This document shows, piece after piece, positions 45,018 through 53,670 of a DNA stretch of 64,000 bases (positions within the stretch are counted from its first letter, which is position 1; the number at the start of each line of letters is the position of its first letter). The notes below the pieces were generated by a model that saw only the letters and a list, made by a program, of their open reading frames with translations, was not told the origin of the DNA and ran no database searches. The DNA lies in contig UCMT01000058.1 in assembly GCA_900473795.1 (NCBI GenBank), positions 170,709 through 234,708 on the forward strand, in the 5' to 3' direction. The DNA comes from Hyphomicrobiales bacterium. GTDB lineage: Bacteria; Pseudomonadota; Alphaproteobacteria; Rhizobiales; Rhizobiaceae. Both the position numbers and the translations under genes were made by a program.

Positions 45018-46397
45018 ATGGCCGGCCACCTTCTGAAGAATTGCGTGGCAGTGATCGTCGACGAGGGCAAAGGGGCGTCCGTCCATCGCAACGTCGACCT
45101 TCTGACGAACGGCCCGGCGATCCAGGCGATCGGCGAAAATCTCGGCGCGGGCGAGTTGCCCGCGGGCACGATCACGCAGGATGCCACCGGCTGGTTCGTC
45201 TATCCTGGCCTCGTCAACACGCACCACCACTTCTTCCAGTGCTTCGTGCGCAACCGCGCAGACCTCGACTGGACGAAGCTGTCAGTCATAGAATGGCTCG
45301 ACCGCATCTATCCGATCTTTTCGCGGCTGACGGAGGATTGCTTCTACCACGCCTCGGTCACGGCCATGGCCGAGTTGATCAAGCATGGCTGCACAACGGC
45401 CTTCGACCACCAGTATAATTTTCCCCGGCATGCCGGAAAGCGGCTGATCGACCGCCAGTTCGAAGCAGCCGATCTCTTGGGCATGCGCTTCCATGCCGGA
45501 CGCGGCGGCAACACGCTGCCGAAGTCGGAAGGCTCCACTATCCCCGACGCGATGCTGGAAACGACGGACGAGTTCATCGCCGACTGCGCCCGCCTCATCG
45601 ACACCTATCACGACAACAGCCGCTACAGCATGCGCCAGGTCGTCGTCGCGCCCTGCCAGCCGGTCAACTGCTACCGCGAGACCTTTGTGGAATCGGTGGC
45701 GCTGGCGCGTGATCGCGGCGTGCTGATGCACACGCATGTGGGCGAAGGTGAAAGCCCGGTCATCAAGGCTCGTCATGGTATGCGGACGGTCGATTACTGC
45801 GAGGAGCTCGGCTTTGCCGGCCCCGATGCCTTCTACGCCCATTGCTGGGAGCTCAGCCATCACGAGCTCAGGAAGATGGCCGCAAGCGGCACCGGCGTCT
45901 CGCACTGCCCGGAACCGGTCTATCTGGTCGGCGCCGAAGTCACGGATATTCCGGCGATGTCGGCCTTCGGGCTGCGCGTCGGCCTCGGCTGCGACGGAGC
46001 GGCATCGAACGACAATTCGAACCTGATGCACTGCATCCACTCCGCCTATATGCTGCAGTGCCTTGTGGCCGCGACCCGTGCGCATCCGGTCCCGCCCCCG
46101 GTCGACTTCCTGAGCTATGCCACGACCGGCGGCGCAAGGCTGCTTGGTCGCCGCGACATTGGCCGGCTCGCCCCCGGCATGGCCGCCGACCTCTTTGCAA
46201 TCGACACCCGGCGCATGGACTATGTCGGCACGCGGCATGACCCGCTGAGCCTGATTGCCAAAGTGGGCATCGGAATGCCCACCGACATGACCATGATCAA
46301 CGGCCGCATCGTCTGGCAGAAGGGCGAGTTCATCGGGCTCGACGAGGCGCGGCTGTTCGCCGAGGCCGAGGCCGCTCTCGCAACGGTAGAATTCTAG
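45018..46397 (+). CDS. 8-oxoguanine-deaminase-like amidohydrolase
   Basis: 459 residues of the amidohydrolase superfamily (ATZ/TRZ, subgroup of guanine and 8-oxoguanine deaminases). Metal and catalytic motifs: NTHHHFFQC (HxH), LMHTHVGEGES, YAHCWELSHHE and GLGCDGAASNDNSN. The GWFVYPGLVNTHHH start is typical. In this operon the most natural substrate is a purine such as 7-methylguanine (giving 7-methylxanthine), or guanine or 8-oxoguanine. It starts 2 bp after the GST gene. Confidence 0.85.
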   Translation: MAGHLLKNCVAVIVDEGKGASVHRNVDLLTNGPAIQAIGENLGAGELPAGTITQDATGWFVYPGLVNTHHHFFQCFVRNRADLDWTKLSVIEWLDRIYPIFSRLTEDCFYHASVTAMAELIKHGCTTAFDHQYNFPRHAGKRLIDRQFEAADLLGMRFHAGRGGNTLPKSEGSTIPDAMLETTDEFIADCARLIDTYHDNSRYSMRQVVVAPCQPVNCYRETFVESVALARDRGVLMHTHVGEGESPVIKARHGMRTVDYCEELGFAGPDAFYAHCWELSHHELRKMAASGTGVSHCPEPVYLVGAEVTDIPAMSAFGLRVGLGCDGAASNDNSNLMHCIHSAYMLQCLVAATRAHPVPPPVDFLSYATTGGARLLGRRDIGRLAPGMAADLFAIDTRRMDYVGTRHDPLSLIAKVGIGMPTDMTMINGRIVWQKGEFIGLDEARLFAEAEAALATVEF

Positions 46398-46421
46398 AAC
46401 AACCAAAACAGGGGAACTGAC

Positions 46422-47522
46422 ATGCTGACAAACCTGACCCGCAGAACATTGATGAAAGGCGTTGCCGTTTCCGGCCTTGCCAGCGCGATCGGCGGCCGGT
46501 TCGCCCTCGCGGCCGACGAGCCGCTCGGCATCACCCTCGTGCTCCCCTCGCCGGTCGGCGACGTCGGCTGGGGCCACGCGCTTGCGGCCGGTCTCGAACC
46601 GGTCAAGGCCGCTTATGGCGACAAGGTAAAGATCACCGTTCTTGAAAACATTGCGGAGGGTCCGGATGCCGATCGCATCATGAACAAGACCGTCGCCGAC
46701 GGGAACAAGTTCCTGGTTGCCGGCTCCTTCGGCTATCAGAACGGCGCCCTGCAGATCGCCCGCCGCGATCCGAGCGTCACCGTCCTGCATGCCTCCGGCT
46801 TTCAGGTTGCTCCGAACTTCTCGCCCTTCGCGGCGAAGTATTTCCAGGGCACCTACCTGCTCGGCATGGCTGCCGCTGCACTTTCCAAGACCGGTAAGCT
46901 GGGCTCGGTCTCCGCCTTTGCTATTCCCGAGCTGATCACCTCCATCAACGCCTTTACGCTGGGCGCCCAGACCGTCAAGCCCGACATCGAGGTGTCGGTC
47001 GTCTGGGTGAACTCCTGGTTCGACCCGGCCAAGGAACAGGAAGCCGCCAAGGCCCTGATGGCGCAGGGCTGCGACGTGATCTTCTCAAACGCGCAGGACA
47101 CGCCGTCCGTCATCGCGGCATGCGAGGAAGCGGGCGTCTATGCCTTCAACCTCAACTCTTCGATGAAGAAATACGCGCCGAAAACCTATCTCGGCTGCAT
47201 CGCGACGGACTGGTCGCCCTTCTTCAAGGCGTCGGTCGACGCCCATTTCGCCGGCTCGTTCAAGGGCGCCAATACCTTCCTCGGCGTCGCCGACAAGGTC
47301 GTCGAAGTGGTCGACTGGAACCCGGACATCCCGGCAGACATGATGACGAAGATCAAGGAGATCGAGGCGAAGATCGCCGACGGCAGCTTCTCGCCGTTCA
47401 CCGGGCCGATCACCAAGGCCGACGGCAGCGAAGCGGTAGCCGCTGGCGCGACGCTCGCCGATGGCGAGATCGTCGCGATGGACTGGCATGTCAAGGGCGT
47501 CGCCACGCCGCTGCCGAAGTAA
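46422..47522 (+). CDS. BMP-family ABC transporter substrate-binding protein
   Basis: 366 residues. Twin-arginine signal (LTRRTLMKG, about residues 5-13) with an ALAADE cleavage region. The mature domain is PnrA/BMP-like: ITLVLPSPVGDVGWGHA, VAGSFGYQNGALQIA, GCDVIFSNAQDTPSV and AFNLNSS. Such proteins bind purine nucleosides or free bases. It is the third BMP-type import component downstream of the amidohydrolase, 25 bp after it, and starts the transport section of the operon. Confidence 0.9.
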   Translation: MLTNLTRRTLMKGVAVSGLASAIGGRFALAADEPLGITLVLPSPVGDVGWGHALAAGLEPVKAAYGDKVKITVLENIAEGPDADRIMNKTVADGNKFLVAGSFGYQNGALQIARRDPSVTVLHASGFQVAPNFSPFAAKYFQGTYLLGMAAAALSKTGKLGSVSAFAIPELITSINAFTLGAQTVKPDIEVSVVWVNSWFDPAKEQEAAKALMAQGCDVIFSNAQDTPSVIAACEEAGVYAFNLNSSMKKYAPKTYLGCIATDWSPFFKASVDAHFAGSFKGANTFLGVADKVVEVVDWNPDIPADMMTKIKEIEAKIADGSFSPFTGPITKADGSEAVAAGATLADGEIVAMDWHVKGVATPLPK

Positions 47523-47525
47523 TCC

Positions 47526-49049
47526 ATGACCAGCCCGCTCCTGTCGCTCCGCGGCATTTCCAAAAGCTACGGCCAGATCCATGCCAATCAGGGTATCGAT
47601 CTGGACGTGGCCCCGCAGTCGATCCATGCGATCCTCGGAGAAAACGGGGCGGGCAAGTCGACCTTGATGAAGCTGATCTACGGCGTCGAGCAGCCCGACG
47701 ACGGAACCGCCGTCTGGGAAGGCGAGCCTCTCAACCTTGCTTCCCCCGCGGAGGCTAGGCGCAAGGGGATCGGCATGGTCTTCCAGCACTTCTCGCTTTT
47801 TGAGACCCTGACGGTCGTGGAGAACATTCGCCTGGTCGTCAAAGGCCGCAAAGCCGACCTCACCGAACGCATCCGCACGCTTGGTCGCGACTTCGGCCTC
47901 GAAGTCGATCCGCTCGCCCATGTCCACGCCCTTTCCGTCGGCGAGAGGCAACGGGTGGAGATCATCCGATGCCTGATGACCGATCCAAAGCTGCTGATCC
48001 TTGACGAGCCGACCTCCGTGCTGCCACCGCAATCGGTGAGCAAGCTCTTCGACACCTTGCGCCGCCTGCGCGACGGTGGCGTTTCTATCCTGTTCATTTC
48101 CCACAAGCTGGAGGAAATTCGGGCGATCTGCGATCACGCGACGATCCTGCGCGGCGGACGCGTCACCGGCAATGTGGACCCGCGCGACCACGATGCCCAT
48201 GACCTTGCCCGCATGATGATCGGCCGCGACATGCCGGAGCCCATGCCGGCGCTTCCCCTGTCTGGCGGTGAGAAGCGGCTGGAAATCATCGGCCTCGACC
48301 ATCAGCCCGATGATCCCTTTGCCGTCCCGCTCTCCAACATCAGCCTGGCTGTGCGCGCCGGCGAGATCCTCGGTATCGCCGGGATTTCGGGCAACGGTCA
48401 AAGCGAGCTTGCCTCGCTGATCTCCGGTGAGGCGGTGCTGCGGCGAGAACAGCGCGACCGGATCTATATGATGGGAAAGGACGTGGGCACACTCGGTGCC
48501 GCTGCCCGCCGGCAGCTTGGCTTTGCCTTCGTTCCCGAAGACCGGCTCGGACGCGGCGCGGTTCCCGAAATGTCACTCGTTCTCAACAGCCTGCTGACGG
48601 CGCATCCGCTCGGCCTTCTGCGTCACGGTCTCGTCGACAAGGCAAGCGCACGCGCGCTCACCAACGAGTGCATCCGCCAGTACGACGTCCGCACGCCCGG
48701 CCCTGAAGCGGAAGCAGGCGCCCTTTCCGGCGGCAATCTGCAGAAATTCATCGTCGGCCGCGAGATCATGCTGTCTCCAAAGCTTCTGTTCGTGGCGCAG
48801 CCGACCTGGGGCGTCGACATCGGCGCCGCAACCGCCATTCGCAGGCGCCTGATCACGCTACGCAATGAAGGCATGGCCATCCTCGTCATTTCCGAGGAAC
48901 TCGAGGAGCTTTTCGAACTCTGCGATTCCATCCAGGTGCTGCACCACGGCAGGCTGAGCCCGCCACTCGCCACGCGGGACACCCGACCCGAGGAGATAGG
49001 CCGGTACATGATGGGGGCACATTCGTCCCCCGAAAAGGCCGTGGCATGA
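47526..49049 (+). CDS. BMP-type ABC transporter ATP-binding protein (tandem NBD)
   Basis: 507 residues. The first NBD has [22 protein letters not shown] and [11 protein letters not shown]. The second has the usual degenerate Walker A (GISGNGQSELASLI) and the AQPTWGVDIG in place of a standard Walker B, with LSGGNLQKF as signature. It starts 4 bp after the binding-protein stop and its TGA overlaps the next ATG (ATGA at 49046-49049). It energises import together with the two permeases that follow. Confidence 0.9.
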   Translation: MTSPLLSLRGISKSYGQIHANQGIDLDVAPQSIHAILGENGAGKSTLMKLIYGVEQPDDGTAVWEGEPLNLASPAEARRKGIGMVFQHFSLFETLTVVENIRLVVKGRKADLTERIRTLGRDFGLEVDPLAHVHALSVGERQRVEIIRCLMTDPKLLILDEPTSVLPPQSVSKLFDTLRRLRDGGVSILFISHKLEEIRAICDHATILRGGRVTGNVDPRDHDAHDLARMMIGRDMPEPMPALPLSGGEKRLEIIGLDHQPDDPFAVPLSNISLAVRAGEILGIAGISGNGQSELASLISGEAVLRREQRDRIYMMGKDVGTLGAAARRQLGFAFVPEDRLGRGAVPEMSLVLNSLLTAHPLGLLRHGLVDKASARALTNECIRQYDVRTPGPEAEAGALSGGNLQKFIVGREIMLSPKLLFVAQPTWGVDIGAATAIRRRLITLRNEGMAILVISEELEELFELCDSIQVLHHGRLSPPLATRDTRPEEIGRYMMGAHSSPEKAVA

Positions 49050-50146
49050 GCGTTTTGCCCGCGGCCTTCCTTCCCACCCTTGTCCGCCGGGAACGCGCCT
49101 CGCTTGCCGCAACCCTGCTTGCGCCTCCCATCGCGCTCACGGTAGCCACCATTCTCAATCTCGGGCTCTATGTGCTGATGGGCCGCGATCCGGTCGCCGT
49201 CGTCCACGCGATGCTTCTCGAACCCTTTCTCTCCTGGGCTTCCTTCTCGGAGGTGCTGCTGAAGGCGGCCCCGCTCCTCCTCATCGCACAGGGCCTGGCG
49301 ATCGGCTTTCGCGCCAAGGTCTTCAACATCGGCGCCGAGGGCCAGTTCATTCTCGGCGCGATATTCGCCTCCGCCATCCCGGTATGGTTTCCGCAGGCGA
49401 CGGGTCAGTGGATCTGGCCGCTGATGCTGCTGCTTGGCGCCCTCGGCGGCGCCCTGTGGGCTTCGCTGACCGCCTTCTGGCGCGTCAGGCTCAATGCCAA
49501 CGAGATCCTCGTTTCCCTGATGCTGAGCCTTGTTGCCGCGCAGTTCCTCAACTACCTGCTGCTCGGTCCCTGGAAGGATCCGAACGGTTTCAACTTTCCC
49601 CAGTCGGTGATGTTCCAGTATGACGCGATGGTGCCGATCCTGATCTCCGGCACCCGTGTCAATGTTTCACTGCTGCTGACGCTCGTCCTTTCGGCGGCAG
49701 CCTGGGTCTTCATGCAGAAGAGCTTCACGGGCTACAAGCTGCAGGTCGGCGGTCTCGCGCCGCGTGCCGCCGGCTATGCCGGCTTCAACGAGGGTTGGGC
49801 GATCTGGCTTTCGCTGCTGATCGGCGGTTTCGCCGCCGGCCTCGCCGGCGCAGCCGAGGTCGCCGGGCCGCTCGGCCAGCTGCAGCGCTCGATTTCGACC
49901 GGTTACGGCTACGCTGCCATCATCGTCGCCTATCTTGGCGGCCTCCACCCGATCGGCATCGTTTTCTCCGCACTGCTCATGGCCGTCCTCTACATCGGGG
50001 GAGACAATGCCATGGTATCGGCAAACCTGCCGATCGCCGCGGTCCGCGTCTTCCAGGGCAGCCTGCTGCTCGCCTACCTCATCGCCGTCGCCTTCGTGCG
50101 GTACCGTCTCGAATGGCCCCGTGCGGCCGGCCGGAGCCAATCATGA
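49046..50146 (+). CDS. BMP-type ABC transporter permease (first)
   Basis: 366 residues with about 9 hydrophobic helices. The pattern AKVFNIGAEGQFILGAIFASAIPVWFP, NEILVSLMLSLVAAQFLNY and the coupling region YKLQVGGLAPRAAGYAGFNEG are typical of the NupP-type permease. ATGA overlaps join it to the ATPase before and the second permease after. Confidence 0.9.
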   Translation: MSVLPAAFLPTLVRRERASLAATLLAPPIALTVATILNLGLYVLMGRDPVAVVHAMLLEPFLSWASFSEVLLKAAPLLLIAQGLAIGFRAKVFNIGAEGQFILGAIFASAIPVWFPQATGQWIWPLMLLLGALGGALWASLTAFWRVRLNANEILVSLMLSLVAAQFLNYLLLGPWKDPNGFNFPQSVMFQYDAMVPILISGTRVNVSLLLTLVLSAAAWVFMQKSFTGYKLQVGGLAPRAAGYAGFNEGWAIWLSLLIGGFAAGLAGAAEVAGPLGQLQRSISTGYGYAAIIVAYLGGLHPIGIVFSALLMAVLYIGGDNAMVSANLPIAAVRVFQGSLLLAYLIAVAFVRYRLEWPRAAGRSQS

Positions 50147-51054
50147 ACGCTATCGAGTTCATTCTTGCCGGCATGCTTGCCGCTGCGACGCCGTTTCTTC
50201 TTGCCGCTCTCGGTGAACTGGTGGCCGAGCGCGCCGGAGTCCTCAACCTTGGGGTAGAGGGATTGATGGCGTTTGGCGCAGTGCTCGCCTTCATCATCGT
50301 CTATCATGGCGGAGGGCATCTTCTGGGCTTCGTCGCCGCTGGCCTCGGCAGCGCCGTCCTTTCCCTCGTTTTCGCCGTCGTTGCATTGGGATTTCGGGCA
50401 AACCAGGTGGCAACAGGCCTTGCGATCGGCATCCTTGGTCAGGGCCTCTCGGCGCTTTTCGGCAAGACCTATGAAAGCCTGACGGTCAAGGGGCTTCCAA
50501 AGCTTGCCTTCCCATGGCTTTCCGAAATACCGATCCTCGGCAGCCTTTTCATCCAGGATATCGTCGTCTGGCTATCCCTTGCCGCGACCTTGGCTCTCTG
50601 GGCAATGTTTGCCTATACGAAGGCCGGTCTCGTCGTGCGGGCCGTCGGCGAGAATCCCAAGGCTGCGCACGCCATTGGCTATTCGGTCACTTCAGTCCGC
50701 GTCTCAGCCATCGCATTCGGCGGCGCGATGGCTGGTTTTGCCGGAGCTTATGCCGCGGTGGTCTACACGCCACTCTGGGCCGACGGGATGATCGCGGGAC
50801 GTGGCTGGATCGCGATCGCACTCGTCGTCTTCGGCACATGGCTTACCGGCCGGATCTTCCTCGGGGCGTGCCTCTTCGGCGCCGTCTCCCTGATGGGGCT
50901 TGCAGCCCAAGCGACCGGGCTGGACGTTCCCTCACAACTGCTTTCGAGCCTGCCCTATCTCGTCACCATCATCGTGCTCGGCATCATTTCGGCCGACCGC
51001 CGCCTGCTCAAGCTGAACGGCGTCGCCTCGCTCGGTGAACCCTTCGAACGCTAG
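50143..51054 (+). CDS. BMP-type ABC transporter permease (second)
   Basis: 303 residues from the ATG at 50143. It shows the second-permease start FLLAALGELVAERAGVLNLGVEGLMAFGA and the coupling motif ENPKAAHAIGYSVTSVR. It ends the 42.9-51.1 kb operon. About 310 bp without an intact gene follow. Confidence 0.9.
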   Translation: MNAIEFILAGMLAAATPFLLAALGELVAERAGVLNLGVEGLMAFGAVLAFIIVYHGGGHLLGFVAAGLGSAVLSLVFAVVALGFRANQVATGLAIGILGQGLSALFGKTYESLTVKGLPKLAFPWLSEIPILGSLFIQDIVVWLSLAATLALWAMFAYTKAGLVVRAVGENPKAAHAIGYSVTSVRVSAIAFGGAMAGFAGAYAAVVYTPLWADGMIAGRGWIAIALVVFGTWLTGRIFLGACLFGAVSLMGLAAQATGLDVPSQLLSSLPYLVTIIVLGIISADRRLLKLNGVASLGEPFER

Positions 51055-51214
51055 GTCATGTTGACACAGTAGGGCAGCGGCTAGCGCAAGGAACGCTTCA
51101 AATGCGTCTCTTAGCTCCTTGTCGTCATGCCGGCAGCCGAGCGGGTCACCTCGGCACCGAGATCGATGGCGCTGAGGACCCGCACGCATCGATATCAAAG
51201 GTCTCACCTGTCAC

Positions 51215-51328
51215 AGTTAGCTGGACGCCGAGCTCCCCGCTCAGCGCCTGGATCTGCGTCTACGGCGCCGGCTGGGCAATATGGACGCGTGCTGCTGTAC
51301 TGCGGAAACGGACCTCTTCGGCGTCGCA
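51215..51328 (-). pseudogene. LysR-family helix-turn-helix remnant
   Basis: On the minus strand: EEVRFRSTAARVHIAQPAP, a stop (TAG), then TQIQALSGELGVQL. This is the LysR N-terminal HTH (F..AA.RLHIAQP.LS.QI..LE.ELGVQLF) with an internal stop. Nothing of the effector domain is visible. The remainder of the 51055-51366 spacer holds nothing else I recognise. Confidence 0.6.
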
Positions 51329-51366
51329 ACGAAATAGGCGAGTGGCGCTGTTTCATATGAGCGACC

Positions 51367-52434
51367 TCAACTCTTTGGAGCGGCCATGCTCTCCCGCAGG
51401 ATAAGCTTGCTGCGGATAACGGTGCGCGTCGGCTCCTTTTCCGCCTGTTCCATCGCCGCTAGCAGAAGAGCAACGGCTGCCTGCCCCATCTCTTCCACCG
51501 GCTGTTCGATCGTAGAGAGCGGCGGAGAGCAGAAAGCGCAGACGGGGGAGCCGTCGAAGGAGACGATCGAGAGGTCGGCTGGGATTGTGAGGCCCGTTTG
51601 CTGCATCCGGCTCATGAAGGAGATCGCCATGTCGTCGCTGGTCGCGATCACTGCCGTCGGCTTGGCGGCAAGCGCGGCAAAGTCTTCCGCCGCCTGGAGG
51701 CCGATGTCGAAGCCGTGCTGATAGTCCAGATTGCCACCAGATCGCACCACCGCCGCCCCGGACATTCCCGCCGCCTCCAGCGCTTCGATGACGCCACTGT
51801 AACGCTCGACGTCGTGGTAGTTGCCCTCGGGACCGGCTAGATAAAGGAAGCGCCGGTGACCGAGGCGAATGAGTTCGGCAGTGGCGTCGCGCACTGCCTC
51901 GCGATCGTTCGTCACGACGCTCGACAGGCCCGCGTCACTCATATCGAACAGCATCGAAATGATCGGCAGGTTGGCATTCGCAAGCGACCGTCTGTCAACC
52001 TCCGGAAGCTTCGACGAGAAGATGATGGCGCCGCGAACCGTGCCACCGAAAGCGAGATCGAGAATGTGCCGTTCGGAGGTTTCGTCGCGATCGAGGTTGG
52101 CGATCATCAAGTTGTAGCCGCCCTGTATAAGCGATCTGTTGATGCTCTGCAGGACCTGCGGAATGACCTGGGAAGCGCCGTAGTAGAGCGATCCCGGCAG
52201 GATGATCATGATGACATTGGATTTGCCGACCCTCAGGCCGCGCGCCATGGCGTTCGGAGTGTAGCCCAACTGCCTGGCTGCCGCGTCGATCTTTGCGCGC
52301 GTCTTCTCGTTCACCCGCCCGGGATTGGCAAGCGCCCGGCTAACCGTGGAAATCGCAACGCCGGCAAGCCGCGCTACATCTGCCATCAATGGGCCTGATT
52401 GCTCCTCCCCGAGCATATCGTTGTTTTTACTCAC
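51367..52434 (-). CDS. LacI-family transcriptional regulator of the adjacent sugar operon
   Basis: 355 residues. N-terminal LacI helix-turn-helix (MADVARLAGVAISTVSRALANPGRVNEKTRAKIDAAARQLGYTPN, about 17-62) and a periplasmic-binding-protein-like effector domain (SNVIMIILPG, IIFSSKLP, HRRFLYLAGP, VSFDGSPVC). It is divergent from the sugar ABC operon, and two GCAAACGTTTGC palindromes lie in the shared spacer. It is expected to be a repressor released by the imported sugar. Confidence 0.93.
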   Translation of the reverse strand: MSKNNDMLGEEQSGPLMADVARLAGVAISTVSRALANPGRVNEKTRAKIDAAARQLGYTPNAMARGLRVGKSNVIMIILPGSLYYGASQVIPQVLQSINRSLIQGGYNLMIANLDRDETSERHILDLAFGGTVRGAIIFSSKLPEVDRRSLANANLPIISMLFDMSDAGLSSVVTNDREAVRDATAELIRLGHRRFLYLAGPEGNYHDVERYSGVIEALEAAGMSGAAVVRSGGNLDYQHGFDIGLQAAEDFAALAAKPTAVIATSDDMAISFMSRMQQTGLTIPADLSIVSFDGSPVCAFCSPPLSTIEQPVEEMGQAAVALLLAAMEQAEKEPTRTVIRSKLILRESMAAPKS

Positions 52435-52492
52435 GTTTCCTTCTTTCCTCCGAATGCTTCGCCGAGAATTCTAGGGCAGCCAAAGGTTTAAA

Positions 52493-52504
52493 GCAAACGT
52501 TTGC
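52493..52504. promoter_or_regulatory. LacI operator 1 (GCAAACGTTTGC)
   Basis: Perfect 12-bp palindrome about 60 bp from the LacI start codon and upstream of the candidate sugar-operon promoter. Confidence 0.8.
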
Positions 52505-52514
52505 CAAAAATCGC

Positions 52515-52542
52515 TTGCATAAAAAAACACCCTGACTATTAT
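52515..52542 (+). promoter_or_regulatory. Candidate promoter of the sugar operon
   Basis: TTGCAT (52515-52520) and TATTAT (52537-52542) with a 16-bp spacer. It lies between the two LacI operators. Confidence 0.55.
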
Positions 52543-52550
52543 CTAGTCAC

Positions 52551-52564
52551 GGCAAACGTTTGCC
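52551..52564. promoter_or_regulatory. LacI operator 2 (GGCAAACGTTTGCC)
   Basis: Perfect 14-bp palindrome just downstream of the -10 region, where bound LacI would block transcription. Its centre is 60 bp from operator 1, close to six helical turns, so looping is possible. Confidence 0.8.
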
Positions 52565-52657
52565 AAACCGTAATATATTGAAATTTCATGGTTTATTTGG
52601 CGCAGAGCGATGCTTCTGCAGGCGGCTGAGCCATGCGTTCAGGAAAAGGGATTCGCT

Positions 52658-53611
52658 ATGGCCAATGGCGATAGGCTCCGCTTCGGCGTCGATCTCGTGA
52701 CGTTCTTCCATCCCGGCTTCTTCGGCCTCGAAAGCCATGACGCAATCATCGGACATGCGCGCGCCGAACCGCGTGCCTTCTGGGACAGGATTCTCGACGG
52801 CGTCGAGGCTTCCGGCGTCACCGGTGTCGAACTGACTTTCTCTCCCTTCAACTGGCAGGACGCGATCAGAACCTATGGCTCTGTCGACGGCTTCGGGGCA
52901 GAGCTGACGAAACGCGGCCTGACGCTGTGCAGCGGTTTTTTCGCGGAACTGGAAGCCACCGGCGATTTCGCGCAACCCGAAGCCCAGCGTGCCATCATCG
53001 ACAAGGCGGAAAGATACGCCGACTTCCTGAAGGCTTGCGGCAGCGACATCATGGTGATCGGCGCACCGCTGCGTCAGACGCTCGGGGCCCAGCCGGCCAT
53101 ATTCCACGATTTCGACCGCGCCAAGGTGGTCGCCGATTTCCTCAACCGGCTCGGCGTAATCCTTTATGCCCGGGGCGTCCGGCTCGCGCTGCACACCGAA
53201 GCCCATTCCATCTTTGCCGCCGCACGCGACGTCGACCTTATGATGATGCTGACCGACCCCGCCTATGTTCACATGTGCCCGGATACCGCCCATATCATCG
53301 TCGCAGGCTCCGACCCGGTGCAACTCGTCGACCGCCACCACGAACGCATGATCATTGCCCACTGGAAGGATGCGATCGGTCCGATGCCGGCCGACACGCA
53401 GATCGACGAGCACATCCACGATCGCCACCAGGCGTACTTCTGCGGCTTCGGCCTCGGACGGGTCGACTGGCCGGCCTGGATCCGGCTGCTGCGTGACCGG
53501 GCCTATGAAGGCTGGGCAATTCTCGAACTCGATGCCGCGCCCGATCCGGTCCGCGACATTGCAAACGGGCTTACGCTCGTCCGGCAGGCGCTCCTGCCGA
53601 TCTATCGCTGA
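52658..53611 (+). CDS. Sugar phosphate isomerase/epimerase-type TIM-barrel protein
   Basis: 317 residues from the ATG at 52658, with AGGAAAAGGG upstream. Xylose-isomerase-like TIM barrel: FGVDLVTFFHPGFFG, GVTGVELTFSPFN, DIMVIGAPLRQT, LALHTEAHS with a metal-type His and Glu, CPDTAHIIVAG and AHWKDAI. It acts on a sugar or keto-sugar in the cytoplasm. The same operon has a GMC oxidoreductase, so a 3-keto-sugar or inositol-like route is plausible. The exact substrate is not predictable. Confidence 0.85.
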   Translation: MANGDRLRFGVDLVTFFHPGFFGLESHDAIIGHARAEPRAFWDRILDGVEASGVTGVELTFSPFNWQDAIRTYGSVDGFGAELTKRGLTLCSGFFAELEATGDFAQPEAQRAIIDKAERYADFLKACGSDIMVIGAPLRQTLGAQPAIFHDFDRAKVVADFLNRLGVILYARGVRLALHTEAHSIFAAARDVDLMMMLTDPAYVHMCPDTAHIIVAGSDPVQLVDRHHERMIIAHWKDAIGPMPADTQIDEHIHDRHQAYFCGFGLGRVDWPAWIRLLRDRAYEGWAILELDAAPDPVRDIANGLTLVRQALLPIYR

Positions 53612-53670
53612 CGATCACTCCCAAGACGAACAACGCCCCAAAAAGAGGGCCTTTTCCAAGAGGTGGAACA

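Noticed and set aside
45282..46790. A 502-codon minus-strand open frame
   Set aside because: It covers the amidohydrolase and the start of the BMP gene on the plus strand and contains no recognisable motif.
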